A stretch of 64,000 bases of DNA from Neocallimastix lanati (nom. inval.) (taxonomy: Eukaryota; Neocallimastigomycota; Neocallimastigomycetes; Neocallimastigales; Neocallimastigaceae): contig JACVTC010000083.1 of NCBI GenBank assembly GCA_016946835.1, positions 740,001 to 804,000 of the forward strand, given 5' to 3'. Position numbers and translations under genes: made by a program. The notes beneath the pieces were generated by a model that made no database searches, was not told the origin of the DNA, and saw nothing but the letters and a program-made list of their open reading frames with translations. Of this stretch, positions 1 to 11,407 are shown piece by piece. Positions within the stretch are counted from its first letter, which is position 1, and each line of letters opens with the position of its first letter.

Positions 1-608
1 AATCTAATAATAAAATTATTTCATGAAGAAATACTTCTTATATCATGATTATTTTTTTCCTTTTTATTAAATTCTATGTCTTATGTACCATATTTTTGAA
101 TATAATATTACAGAAAATATTTATATAACAAATTATTAAACCAATACTTATTGAATACTATAACACATTATTTATTTAATTTATTTTGAAGAGAAAAGAA
201 AAAGGAAGGAGGAGAGAAGAGTTTAGCAATAATTTTACTTTAAAGAAATAAATGTTATCTTAATTGTAAATAATTTTTTTTTGAAGTATTTTCACCATTT
301 TATAATGATAGCAGGAGACAGTGTCATGATTTATGATTTATTTTTGTATATTTTTTTTATTATTATAAATACAAAGATTTTATTTTATATTTTAGTTTTT
401 TTTTTTTTTTTTTATAATAAAAAAAAAAAAAAAAGCTAAAATTAAAAGAATATCCATCAAAATTTACATTTATTTAGAATACTTTTTTTTTCCAATAATA
501 TATATATTTTAAAGCTTTGACATTATTTATTATTCTATAACAAAATTTATTATTCTAACATATTTAATTTATCTAATTTTATTTATAAATTATAAAACCC
601 ATTATATC

Positions 609-639
<31 letters not shown>

Positions 640-1995
640 TTTAATATTCGTTTAAATTCTTAGATATCAATATCATTTAAAATGTTGATAATAATAATAA
701 AGATAAAATGATATAAGCAATAAAATTAGAAAACATGATAAAAAAAGAAGAAAGAAAATAGAAATTATCTGAGAAATTTATTTAATTATATACTATTACA
801 TAGTAAAACTAGACCCGGATGTTATAATATTTTAAAAAAAGAAAAACATCATTAAGAGATGGTAATAGAACAGAAAATTATATTGTGAATGATGATGAAA
901 ACTATATTATAATTTAAGAAGTAAATGGAATAACAAAGCTAACTTCTCATAGTATTGTTTAAAGAGTATTAAGAATAATACTAGCGTCGATAGAAAAAAA
1001 AATTAGAGAGAGAAAACATGAAAATGTTAGAAGTTCTTTCATTCTTTCAGTAATAATAATGAATATTATTATTATTATTATACTTTATTATAATAAAGAA
1101 TATTTTTATTTTTAATAAAATAATATTATAAAATATAATTTATTAGTATTAAATATATTTGAGTTTTTTATAATCATATAAACTTTGTGAAATTTACCCA
1201 AAATTTAATAATGAGATTAAGATTTAATTTGTTTATAACTAAAATAATAATAAAATTATTAATGATTTAAAAAAAAAAAAATGAAAAGAATGAAATATAT
1301 GAAATAAATGAAAATAAAAATAAAATGAAATATATTTAATGGTTCTTATTTTAATTAATTAAATAATTTATTTAATATTATATGAATATATTAATGGGAA
1401 AAGTTATTTAATTATTCAACTTGTGAGAAATATTTTTCTTTTGAAAACTTTTATTATTTTTTATTTTTTAAAATATCATTAATTTAATTATTATAATAAT
1501 AAAAAAGATAAAAAATATATATATTATTTATTAATGGAGCGTTAACGCTAAAAATGCAGTAAAACAGGCTAGCAGGGCCAATGCCTCTGAAAGAGAAGAC
1601 CATAATTTCTTTCAGATAGACAATTCAAACCCTAATTCATAAGGAGGTGAGGTTAGTTGCGTATGAACTTTTTTCTGAATTTATTTATACACTTATTTTT
1701 GATTATTACTTTTTATTTCATGTTACTATTTCATTTATTATTATGTTCAAATTGGACAAATAATATTTATTTTTTTTATTAATTCTGTGTTCTTTTATTT
1801 TTTATTAAATTCAATAGTATTCATGTATTTTATATAAGAATAAATAAATAAAGATTAAAGTTCACAATAATTGCGGCTATAAAAAAAAAAAAAATTATTA
1901 ATAAATAAAATTATTTTATAAAATTACTATGAAAATATATTTAATTTAATTAAATTTTATTTTATATATAAATAAAATTTAAAAAAATAAAATAT
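1..1995. other. AT-rich intergenic DNA with faint coding scraps
   Basis: Very AT-rich sequence with homopolymer runs (for example around 395-434 and 610-635). Two stretches look less random. On the plus strand about 838-1062 reads as a mostly open frame interrupted by two stops (phrases such as RDGNRTENYIVNDDENY), which could be an eroded gene. At 1535-1642 a short GC-richer frame ends in TAA. I see no RNA gene and no recognisable family. Confidence 0.5.
1535..1642 (+). pseudogene. Short coding-like fragment, unknown
   Basis: A short open plus-strand frame ending in TAA at 1640-1642 reads ...AVKQASRANASEREDHNFF..., with base composition clearly richer in G+C than its surroundings. It lacks an obvious start and follows an in-frame stop at about 1532, so it would be a terminal exon or the tail of a decayed gene. 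I do not recognise the family. It may belong with the broken frame at 838-1062, but nothing visible proves this. Confidence 0.2.
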
Positions 1996-2011
1996 ATGAC
2001 AAATAGGAGTT

Positions 2012-5000
2012 TTTTTTTTTTTTTTATTTTATTTTATTTTATTTTATTTTATTTTATTTTATTTTATTTTATTTTATTTTATTTTATTTTATTTTATTTT
2101 ATTTTATTTTATTTTATTTTATTTTATTTTATTTTATTTTATTTTATTTTATTTTATTTTATTTTATTTTATTTTATTTTATTTTATTTTATTTTATTTT
2201 ATTTAATCTGTACTTCATATTTATATTTCTACTATTTATTTTATTTTATTTTATTTTATTTTATTTTATTTTATTTTATTTTATTTTATTTTATTTTATT
2301 TTATTTTATTTTATTTTATTTTATTTTATTTTATTTTATTTTATTTTATTTTATTTTATTTTATTTTATTTTATTTTATTCAATCTGTACTTTCTTATTT
2401 AATATTCTACTTTTTATTTTATTTTATTTTATTTTATTTTATTTTATTTTATTTTATTTTATTTTATTTTATTTTATTCAATCTGTAATTTATATTTATA
2501 TTTCAATTATTTATTTAATTTTATTTTATTTTATTTTATTTTATTTTATTTTATTTTATTTTATTTTATTTTATTTTATTTTATTTTATTTTATTTTATT
2601 TTATTTTATTTTATTTTATTTTATTTTATTTTATTTTATTTTATTTTATTTTATTTTATTTTATTTTATTTAATCTGTACTTCATATTTATATTTCTACT
2701 ATTTATTTTATTTTATTTTATTTAATCTGTACTTCATATTTATATTTCTACTATTTATTTTATTTTATTTTATTTTATTTTATTTTATTTTATTTTATTT
2801 TATTTTATTTTATTTTATTTTATTTTATTTTATTTTATTTTATTTTATTTTATTTTATTTTATTTTATTTTATTTTATTTTATTTTATTTTATTTTATTT
2901 TATTTTATTTTATTTTATTTTATTTTATTTTATTTTATTTTATTTTATTTTATTTTATTCAATCTGTACTTTATATTTATATTTCAAATAATTATTTTAT
3001 TTTATTTTATTTTATTCCATCTGTACTTTATATTTATATTTCTACTATTTATTTTATTTTATTTTATTTTATTTTATTTTATTTTATTTTATTTTATTTT
3101 ATTTTATTCCATCTGTACTTTATATTTATATTTCTACTATTTATTTTATTTTATTTTATTTTATTTTATTTTATTTTATTTTATTTTATTTTATTTTATT
3201 TTATTTTATTTTATTTTATTTTATTTTATTTTATTTTATTTTATTTTATTTAATTTTATTTTATTTTATTTTATTCAATCTGTACTTTATATTTATATTT
3301 CAAATAATTATTTTATTTTATTTTATTTTATTTTATTTTATTTTATTTTATTTTATTTTATTTTATTTTTATTTTATTTTATTTTATTTTATTTTATTTT
3401 ATTTTATTCAATCTGTACTTTATATTTATATTTCTACTATTTATTTTATTTTATTTTATTTTATTTTATTTTATTTTATTTTATTTTATTTTATTTTATT
3501 TTATTTAATCTGTACTTCATATTTATATTTCTACTATTTATTTTATTTTATTTTATTTTATTTTATTTTATTTTATTTTATTTTATTTTATTTTATTTTA
3601 TTTTATTTTATTTTATTTTATTTTATTTTATTTTATTTTATTTTATTTTATTTTATTTTATTTTATTTTATTTTATTCAATCTGTACTTTCTTATTTAAT
3701 ATTCTACTTTTTATTTTATTTTATTTTATTTTATTTTATTTTATTTTATTTTATTTTATTTTATTTTATTTTATTTTATTCAATCTGTAATTTATATTTA
3801 TATTTCAATTATTTATTTAATTTTATTTTATTTTATTTTATTTTATTTTATTTTATTTATTTTATTTTATTTTATTTTATTTTATTTTATTTTATTTTAT
3901 TTTATTTTATTTTATTTTATTTTATTTTATTTTATTTTATTTTATTTTATTTTATTTTATTTTATTTTATTTTATTTTATTTTATTTTATTTTATTTTAT
4001 TTTATTTTATTTTATTTTATTTTATTTAATCTGTACTTCATATTTATATTTCTACTATTTATTTTATTTTATTTTATTTTATTTTATTTTATTTTATTTT
4101 ATTTTATTTTATTTTATTTTATTTTATTTTATTTTATTTTATTTTATTTTATTTTATTTTATTTTATTTTATTTTATTTTATTTTATTTTATTTTATTTT
4201 ATTTTATTTTATTTTATTTTATTTTATTTTATTTTATTTTATTTTATTTTATTTTATTTTATTCAATCTGTACTTTATATTTATATTTCAAATAATTATT
4301 TTATTTTATTTTATTTTATTCCATCTGTACTTTATATTTATATTTCTACTATTTATTTTATTTTATTTTATTTTATTTTATTTTATTTTATTTTATTTTA
4401 TTTTATTTTATTCCATCTGTACTTTATATTTATATTTCTACTATTTATTTTATTTTATTTTATTTTATTTTATTTTATTTTATTTTATTTTATTTTATTT
4501 TATTTTATTTTATTTTATTTTATTTTATTTTATTTTATTTTATTTTATTTTATTTAATTTTATTTTATTTTATTTTATTCAATCTGTACTTTATATTTAT
4601 ATTTCAAATAATTATTTTATTTTATTTTATTTTATTTTATTTTATTTTATTTTATTTTATTTTATTTTATTTTTATTTTATTTTATTTTATTTTATTTTA
4701 TTTTATTTTATTTTATTCAATCTGTACTTTATATTTATATTTCTACTATTTATTTTATTTTATTTTATTTTATTTTATTTTATTTTATTTTATTTTATTT
4801 TATTTTATTTTATTTTATTTAATCTGTACTTCATATTTATATTTCTACTATTTATTTTATTTTATTTTATTTTATTTTATTTTATTTTATTTTATTTTAT
4901 TTTATTTTATTTTATTTTATTTTATTTTATTTTATTTTATTTAATTTTATTTTATTTTATTTTATTCAATCTGTACTTTATATTTATATTTCAAATAATT

Positions 5001-5186
5001 ATTTTATTTTATTTTATTTTATTTTATTTTATTTTATTTTATTCAATCTGTACTTTATATTTATATTTCAAATAATTATTTTATTTTATTTTATTTTATT
5101 CCATCTGTACTTTATATTTATATTTCTACTATTTATTTTATTTTATTTTATTTTATTTTGTTTTGTTTTATTTTATTTTGTTTTAT
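2012..5186 (+). repeat. Composite (TTTTA)n satellite with 33-base spacer units
   Basis: About 3.2 kb of almost pure TTTTA pentanucleotide runs, broken at irregular distances by a conserved spacer beginning (C)AATCTGTACTT and ending in TTTCTACTATT or TTTCAAATAATT. Spacer variants recur in the same order about 1.3 kb apart (2381/3677, 2479/3781, 2960/4263, 3108/4413, 3408/4717), so a block of roughly 1.3 kb has been duplicated. The right edge decays into TTTTG variants at 5155-5200. The same spacer appears in reverse orientation at 17465-18718. The long frame through this tract is a by-product of a stop-free repeat and not a gene. Confidence 0.95.
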
Positions 5187-5224
5187 TTTGTTTTGTTTTT
5201 ATTGTTATGATAAGTTTTGTTTTT

Positions 5225-5620
5225 ATTAAAAAAAAAAAAAATAAAAATAAAAAAGACTATTTGCAATTGTAAATTACAAATTAATACAGAGGTGATATTA
5301 TTAATTTTAAAAATTATAATAAAAATATTAATGTAATAGCCTATTAATATAAATTTTTAAATTTGTATTATTTTATAATTTAGTTTTAATTATTTTAATT
5401 ATAATATTTTACTATACTTTTCACTTGTATGAACAAGTTATAAAATTTATAAAAATTCCAAATATATTCTTTTTTAAAATTTGAAGATAAAAAATTTATT
5501 TATAATTTATTTGAACAAATTTTAATCATATTATTGAATAGGCCACTATATCTTAAATATCCATTAAACATATAAAATAAAATAATAAGTATAAATGAAT
5601 TCTTTTTACTAATAAAATTT

Positions 5621-5659
<39 letters not shown>

Positions 5660-5727
5660 TATTTTATATTAAAAGTTAATTGTATAAATAATGCTACTGT
5701 TAGTTAAATGCTAACGATACTTAACTT
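5225..5727. other. AT-rich intergenic DNA
   Basis: A poly-A/poly-T rich stretch with no open frame, RNA gene or repeat unit that I can recognise, apart from a run of T at 5625-5654. Confidence 0.6.
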
Positions 5728-6109
5728 CTTGCTGGTAAAGTAGTTTCAAGTGCACATGGTGGTGCATGTGGTAGTATGAACAATATTATTCAAAGTCTTC
5801 TACAAACTATTCCAATTGCTCATGTTATTTCATTTCAAGGTGATAGTCTCCACTTTACTTCAGCTTCATACCGTACTTTTAGCTCAATATTATGCTAATG
5901 AAATGTTAAAATTACTTGTGTTAAAATTACTACATTATACTAATAATGTTAGTATCACTAATAATACTGGTGATAATCAAGCTCCAGAAAATAATTCTCC
6001 TGCTGGGAGTCCACCGTAGTGTGATGATTATAAGATATAATGGAGCTTCTTATTGTTCAGAAGGCACATGTAAATTAGTAAATGATTATTTCCATCAATG
6101 TCAATTATA
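5728..6109 (+). pseudogene. Broken CE6-like acetylxylan esterase end with linker and CBM1
   Basis: Three plus-strand pieces in three frames line up as the C-terminal end of a plant-cell-wall enzyme. The first (from 5728) reads GKVVSSAHGGACGSMNN and later GDSLHFTSASYRTF, resembling the His-containing block of carbohydrate esterase family 6. The second, after a frameshift near 5880, reads QYYANEMLKLL followed by an Asn/Pro/Ser-rich linker. The third, after another shift near 6010-6035, reads YNGASYCSEGTCKLVNDYF and ends HQCQL-stop, a clear match to the end of a fungal-type CBM1 cellulose-binding module. No start or N-terminal catalytic part is visible upstream, where the sequence turns to poly-T and then satellite. 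It is therefore a truncated, frameshifted relic. The CBM1 call is stronger than the esterase call. Confidence 0.65.
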
Positions 6110-6709
6110 AGCTAATTATAAAAAATATAGATAAAAATTGAAAAATTATAAAAATAATAAATTATTTAAATATTTCATTACTTTTATTATTATAAAATAT
6201 TTAGATTATACTTAGATAGCATTTTTAATATGAAATAGAATGTATAGAATGTTAAATATTCTTTATTGAATATGCTAATATATAAGACCAATTAAAAAAA
6301 TGACAATAAAAAAATTTAAAGGAATATTTATTTATTATTAAAAAATTTAAACAAATAAATTATATGATATATTGTTATTAATAAACACATTTTTTTAAAT
6401 TTTTTTTTATAATTTATTAATTTATATTTATATTTATTTATTTATTACCATTTTAAATAATAGTTTTATACATTTTATTATTTACGCAATTGAAAAATTA
6501 TACAAATTAATAAAACCTTGAAATACTAAACTATTTAATATTTTTTAATTCTAAAATGATATATAATCAACATATTTCAAAATAATTTGTAAAATTTTAA
6601 TAATTGGAAACTTTTTTTTTTTCAAAAATTCAAATAGTATAATTAAAAATATCAATTAATATGGTATAAAAAATTTTTTTTTCTTTTTTAATAAGGTAAT
6701 AATTATTAA

Positions 6710-6750
<41 letters not shown>

Positions 6751-6995
6751 TATATATATATTTTTTTTAATTTTATTCTTTTATTAAATTGTTTCTTTTT
6801 TATATTAATCTTATTTATTTATTAAATTGAAATTAAAATATTTACATAAATATATTTTATATTTTATATTTTATATATTTTATTTAAATTTTTTTTTTTT
6901 TTTTTTAAATTATTATAATAAATATATACTATAGATTTTATTAATTGCTACATAATTAATAATATTAGATTACTTTTCAATTAAATATTTTTTAA
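6110..6995. other. AT-rich intergenic DNA with (TA)n tract
   Basis: Region between the esterase relic and the stop codon of the cysteine-rich gene. It holds an (AT)n tract at about 6714-6741 and poly-T runs at 6742-6770 and 6890-6906. No coding sequence is visible; the 3' untranslated region of the minus-strand gene should lie at its right side. Confidence 0.6.
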
Positions 6996-9900
6996 TTAAC
7001 ATTTTCCATTATTATCTGGTTTTTTAGTTGGATCACGGCATATTATACATCCATTTTTATCACATGATGCACAACTTTCATCACATTTATAACATAAACC
7101 TTTACTTGTAAGGAAACTATTTGGACATATACATACACCATCACTTATGAAAGCGTTTGAATCTCTACATGTAGTACATTTATTATTTTTGTTACAAGTA
7201 GCACATTCAATACTACATGGCTTACAAGATCCATCGCTGAAGTCTTCATAGTATGTTTTATCACATTTACATTTACCGTTTTTATCTGGTATTCTACCTT
7301 CGTTAGAACATTCAATACATCCATCCTTTGTACATTTAGAACATCCACTATCACATACAATACATTCTTTACTACTATTTTCATAATATCCATCAATACA
7401 TATACATTCATGATTATTATTTGTTATTTTCTTTTTATTTTTACATGTTAAGCAACCGTCCTTATTACAAGTTTCACATTCCTTTCCACATTCAATGCAT
7501 TCACCTTTATCATTCTCATAGTAATGTTCCATACACTTACAGCCACCATTTCCATCAAGCACCTTATTTTCTTTGCATGATGTACAAACATTCTTAGAAG
7601 AGCAAGTTTTACACTTATCACTACATTTATTGCATTCTCCAAATTCATCTTCATAGAAGCCATCCTCACATTTACAACCACCTTTACCGTCTAATATTTT
7701 ATCTTTATCAGCACATGTTTTACATCCATTCTCATCACATGTACCACATTCACTTTTACATCCAATACATGCTCCTGTGGATGTAGTATAGAAGTTAGAT
7801 TTACATTCACAAGTACCGTCATCTTTTAATATCTTATTTTGATTAATGCAAGAAGTACAAGTATTCTTATCCTTACAAGTTCCACAGTCAGAATTACATT
7901 TCATACATACACCTCCTTCTCCCTCATAGTATCCTTCATCACAAACACAATGTCCTTCTTTGTTGGGTGATTTATTTTCCATAGCACATTTCGTACATCC
8001 ATCTTTTGTACATGTTAAACATTCCGAGTTACATTGTTTACAATATTTACTTCCGTCATCAAAGAATCCATCTACACATTTACAAATACCAGCTTCATTT
8101 GTCTTTTTGTTTGAATCATTACATGTAATGCATGTTTTTTCATTATCACAAGTTTCACAAGATTCATCACATTTGATACATTTTTCTTTTCTTTCAAAGT
8201 AATTACTTGGACATTCACAAAGTCCAGATTTTGTTGGTTTCTTATCAGGGTCTTTACATTCTGTACAACCTTTCTCTGTACATTTAGCACATTCTGTACT
8301 GCAACCAGTACATGAATTACCTTCAGGATAGAAACCATCTTTACAAACACATTCCTTTTTTTCATCTGGTATTTTCTTTTTATCTGAGCAAGTTAAACAA
8401 CCATCTTTATCACAAGTGCTACATTCATCTCTACATTTAATACAATTACCATCATCATCCTTATAATAGCCATCAAGGCATTGACATTTACCATTTTCAT
8501 CAACATACTTAAGACTATCTAGGCATGTTTTGCAGGTATCTCCATTCTCACATGTTGCACAATCCTCCATACACTCATTACATTCGCCCATTCCATTATC
8601 ATAGTATTTTTTGATACATTGACATTTACCATTGACAGGAGCTTTTTTTTTGTCTAAACATAATTTACATCCTTTCTCATCACAATTAATACATTCATCT
8701 TTACATTCAATACAGCTGCCATCACTTCCCATGTAATGGTGATCAATGCATTTACAGACACCATTATTATCCAGTTTTTTCAATCCATCCTTACAATCAG
8801 TACATCTTGATTTACTTACACAAGAAGTACAGTCATCACCACATTTTTCACAATCACCTTCCTTGTTCATAAAGTATCCAACATCACATATACACTTTCC
8901 TTTATCTCTTATTGTATTTGGTTTACTGCATGTCAAACATCCATTTTCATTACATGTTTTACATTCAGGATCACATTTAACGCATAGGTCACCAATACCT
9001 TTATAATAACCATCAATACATACACATTCATTATTTTCATTTGGTTCCTTATTTTTACCCTTACAACTTATACATTCATCTTTAGTACATGTAGCACATC
9101 CATCCATACATTCCGAGCAGGTTCCATCTGTATTAAGGAAGTAGCCATCATTACATTTGCAACTACCTTTACCATCAAGTGATTTATTTGGAATTGCACA
9201 AGATGTACAGCCTTCTTCATTGCATGTTAAGCATTCCTTATCAGCACATTGAATGCACTTACCATTAACTTCATAGTATCCATTTTTACAAACGCAAACA
9301 TTTTCATTATTAGGAATTTTATTTTCATCTTTACACATTAAACATTTACTCTTATTACAGACCAAGCAATCACTATTACATTGAATACAATTGCTTTCCC
9401 CATCATCATAATATCCTTGTTTACAAACACATTTACCGTCGTTATTTGGTTCCTTATTTTGATCATGACATGATTCACATTTTTCACTAGTACATCTGTC
9501 ACATCCATAATCACATCTAATGCATCCATCTTTATTTTTATAGAATCCTTCAACACATATGCAATCTTTACCTGATGGTACTTTATTGTCACCTGAACAT
9601 GATAAGCATCCATTGATATCACATTCTGTACATCCTTCATTACATTTCAAACAGTTATTATTTCCATCATTATAATATCCTTTAGAACATTCACATTTTC
9701 TTCCATTAAGTTGTTTTTTAGCATCAGAACATGATAAACATCCATTGATATCACATGTTTCACATTCTTCATCGCATTTAATACATTTGCCATTACCATC
9801 ATCGTAATATCCATCAACGCAACTACAAACTTTCTTACCACCTTCTAGTACAATTTTCTTATGAGAATCTTCAGGACATGTTAAACAACCATTAATATCA

Positions 9901-11407
9901 CAGGTTTCACAGTTACTTGAACATTCTTTACAATTACCTTCTCCATCATCATAAAATTTATTATTACATTTACATACCCCATTTACTGCTGATTTTAATT
10001 TATCTTTACATGTGGTACATCCTTCTTCTGTACATATAGCACAGTCATTACTACATCCACTACATTCATTACCCTTCTTGAAATATCCATCCCTACAAAC
10101 ACATACACCAGAATCATTTGGTTTTTTCTTATCATCAGAGCAAGTTAAACATCCATTCTTATCACAAGTAGAGCACTCAGTACTGCACACCTTACATTTA
10201 TTCTTTTCATATTCATAATAACCGTCCTTACATACACAAATATTTTCATTATTAGGAACCATATTTTCCACTTTACATTCAATACACATATTCTTATCAC
10301 ATTTTTTACAATCGGCATTGCATTCATAACAATTACCACTTCCATCATCATAATATCCTTCTTTACATGTACATTTACCATCTTCACCTGGAACCTTATT
10401 TGAATCATGACATGTAATACATGTAGATTCTGTACATATATCACATCCTACATCACAAGAAGAACAAGTTCCCTTTCTATTTGTATAGAATCCAATATTA
10501 CACTTACAGCTACCTTTTCCATCGAGTATTTTATTTTCAATTGCACAGTCAATACATCCATCTTTGGTACATGTTAAACATTCTGGATTACATTTTGAGC
10601 ATTCACCATAGCTATTTAGATAATAACCAGGCTTACAAATACAATTATTACTGCCATCATCTATCATATTATTTATCATACATTGTGTACATTGGCTCTT
10701 AGTACAAGATTTACAGTCCTCTTTGCATTTAATACAAGTTCCATCACCACTATCATAGAAACCTTCTTTACATACACATACTCCACTATTATTTGGTATT
10801 TTATTTGGATCGCTACAAGTTAAACAACCACCCTTATTACAAGTTTTACAAGTTGAGTCACATTTAATACAGTTAACATTATCAATAGTATAATAGTCAG
10901 GCTTACAACTACATGAGCCATTACCATTTGGTATTTTATTCTCATCAACACATGTCTTACAACCTTTCACGTCACAGGTTGAGCATTCACTATTACATTC
11001 AACACAATGTCCACTGTCATTTTCATAAAATTTATCTTCACATACACAAACATTTTCTGAATTTGCAATTTTATTAGCAATTTTACATTGTGTACATATT
11101 TTATTATCATCACAAATTGAGCAATCATCATTACAAGGTTTGCATTCATTTCCATCTAAATAGTACCCATCCTGACATATACAACCACCTTTTCCATCTA
11201 ATTTCTTTAATGAATCCTTACATTCTGTACAACCATTTATATTACATGTTTTACACTCACTATCACAAGCAGTATGTTTACCATCTAAATTAGGGAAATA
11301 TCCTGGTCTACATGTGCATTTTCCATTTTGTAAAATACTACTTTCATCATTGGTACACTTGGTACAAGTACTGGCATCAGTACATAATTCACAATTAATA
11401 GGACATT
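6996..11407 (-). repeat. Tandem cysteine-rich modules (coding, last exon)
   Basis: The last exon of the CBAA/vWA gene encodes about 30 modules of roughly 46 residues, each with the plan CxxxCxxCxxxxCxxC....KxxxxxxGxCxCxxGYYxxxxxxC. Modules differ considerably from each other at the residue level, unlike the almost identical GH5 units in this window, so this is an old array. The closest known styles are furin-like/growth-factor-receptor Cys-rich repeats and EGF-like modules of protist and fungal surface proteins. Confidence 0.85.

Noticed and set aside
1996-2673. Long open frame reading ILFYF repeats
   Set aside because: It is a translation of the TTTTA pentamer, which lacks stops in this frame; there is no protein character beyond the repeat.
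2012-5186. CRISPR-like array (conserved 33-base units at intervals)
   Set aside because: The intervals are pure pentamer runs, not unique spacers, and the genome is eukaryotic.
10968-10970. A GTG start for the cysteine-rich protein at 10970
   Set aside because: The same frame stays open upstream through more Cys-rich modules to a good acceptor site at 11407/11408 and joins in phase to the CBAA exon, so this is an internal Val codon.
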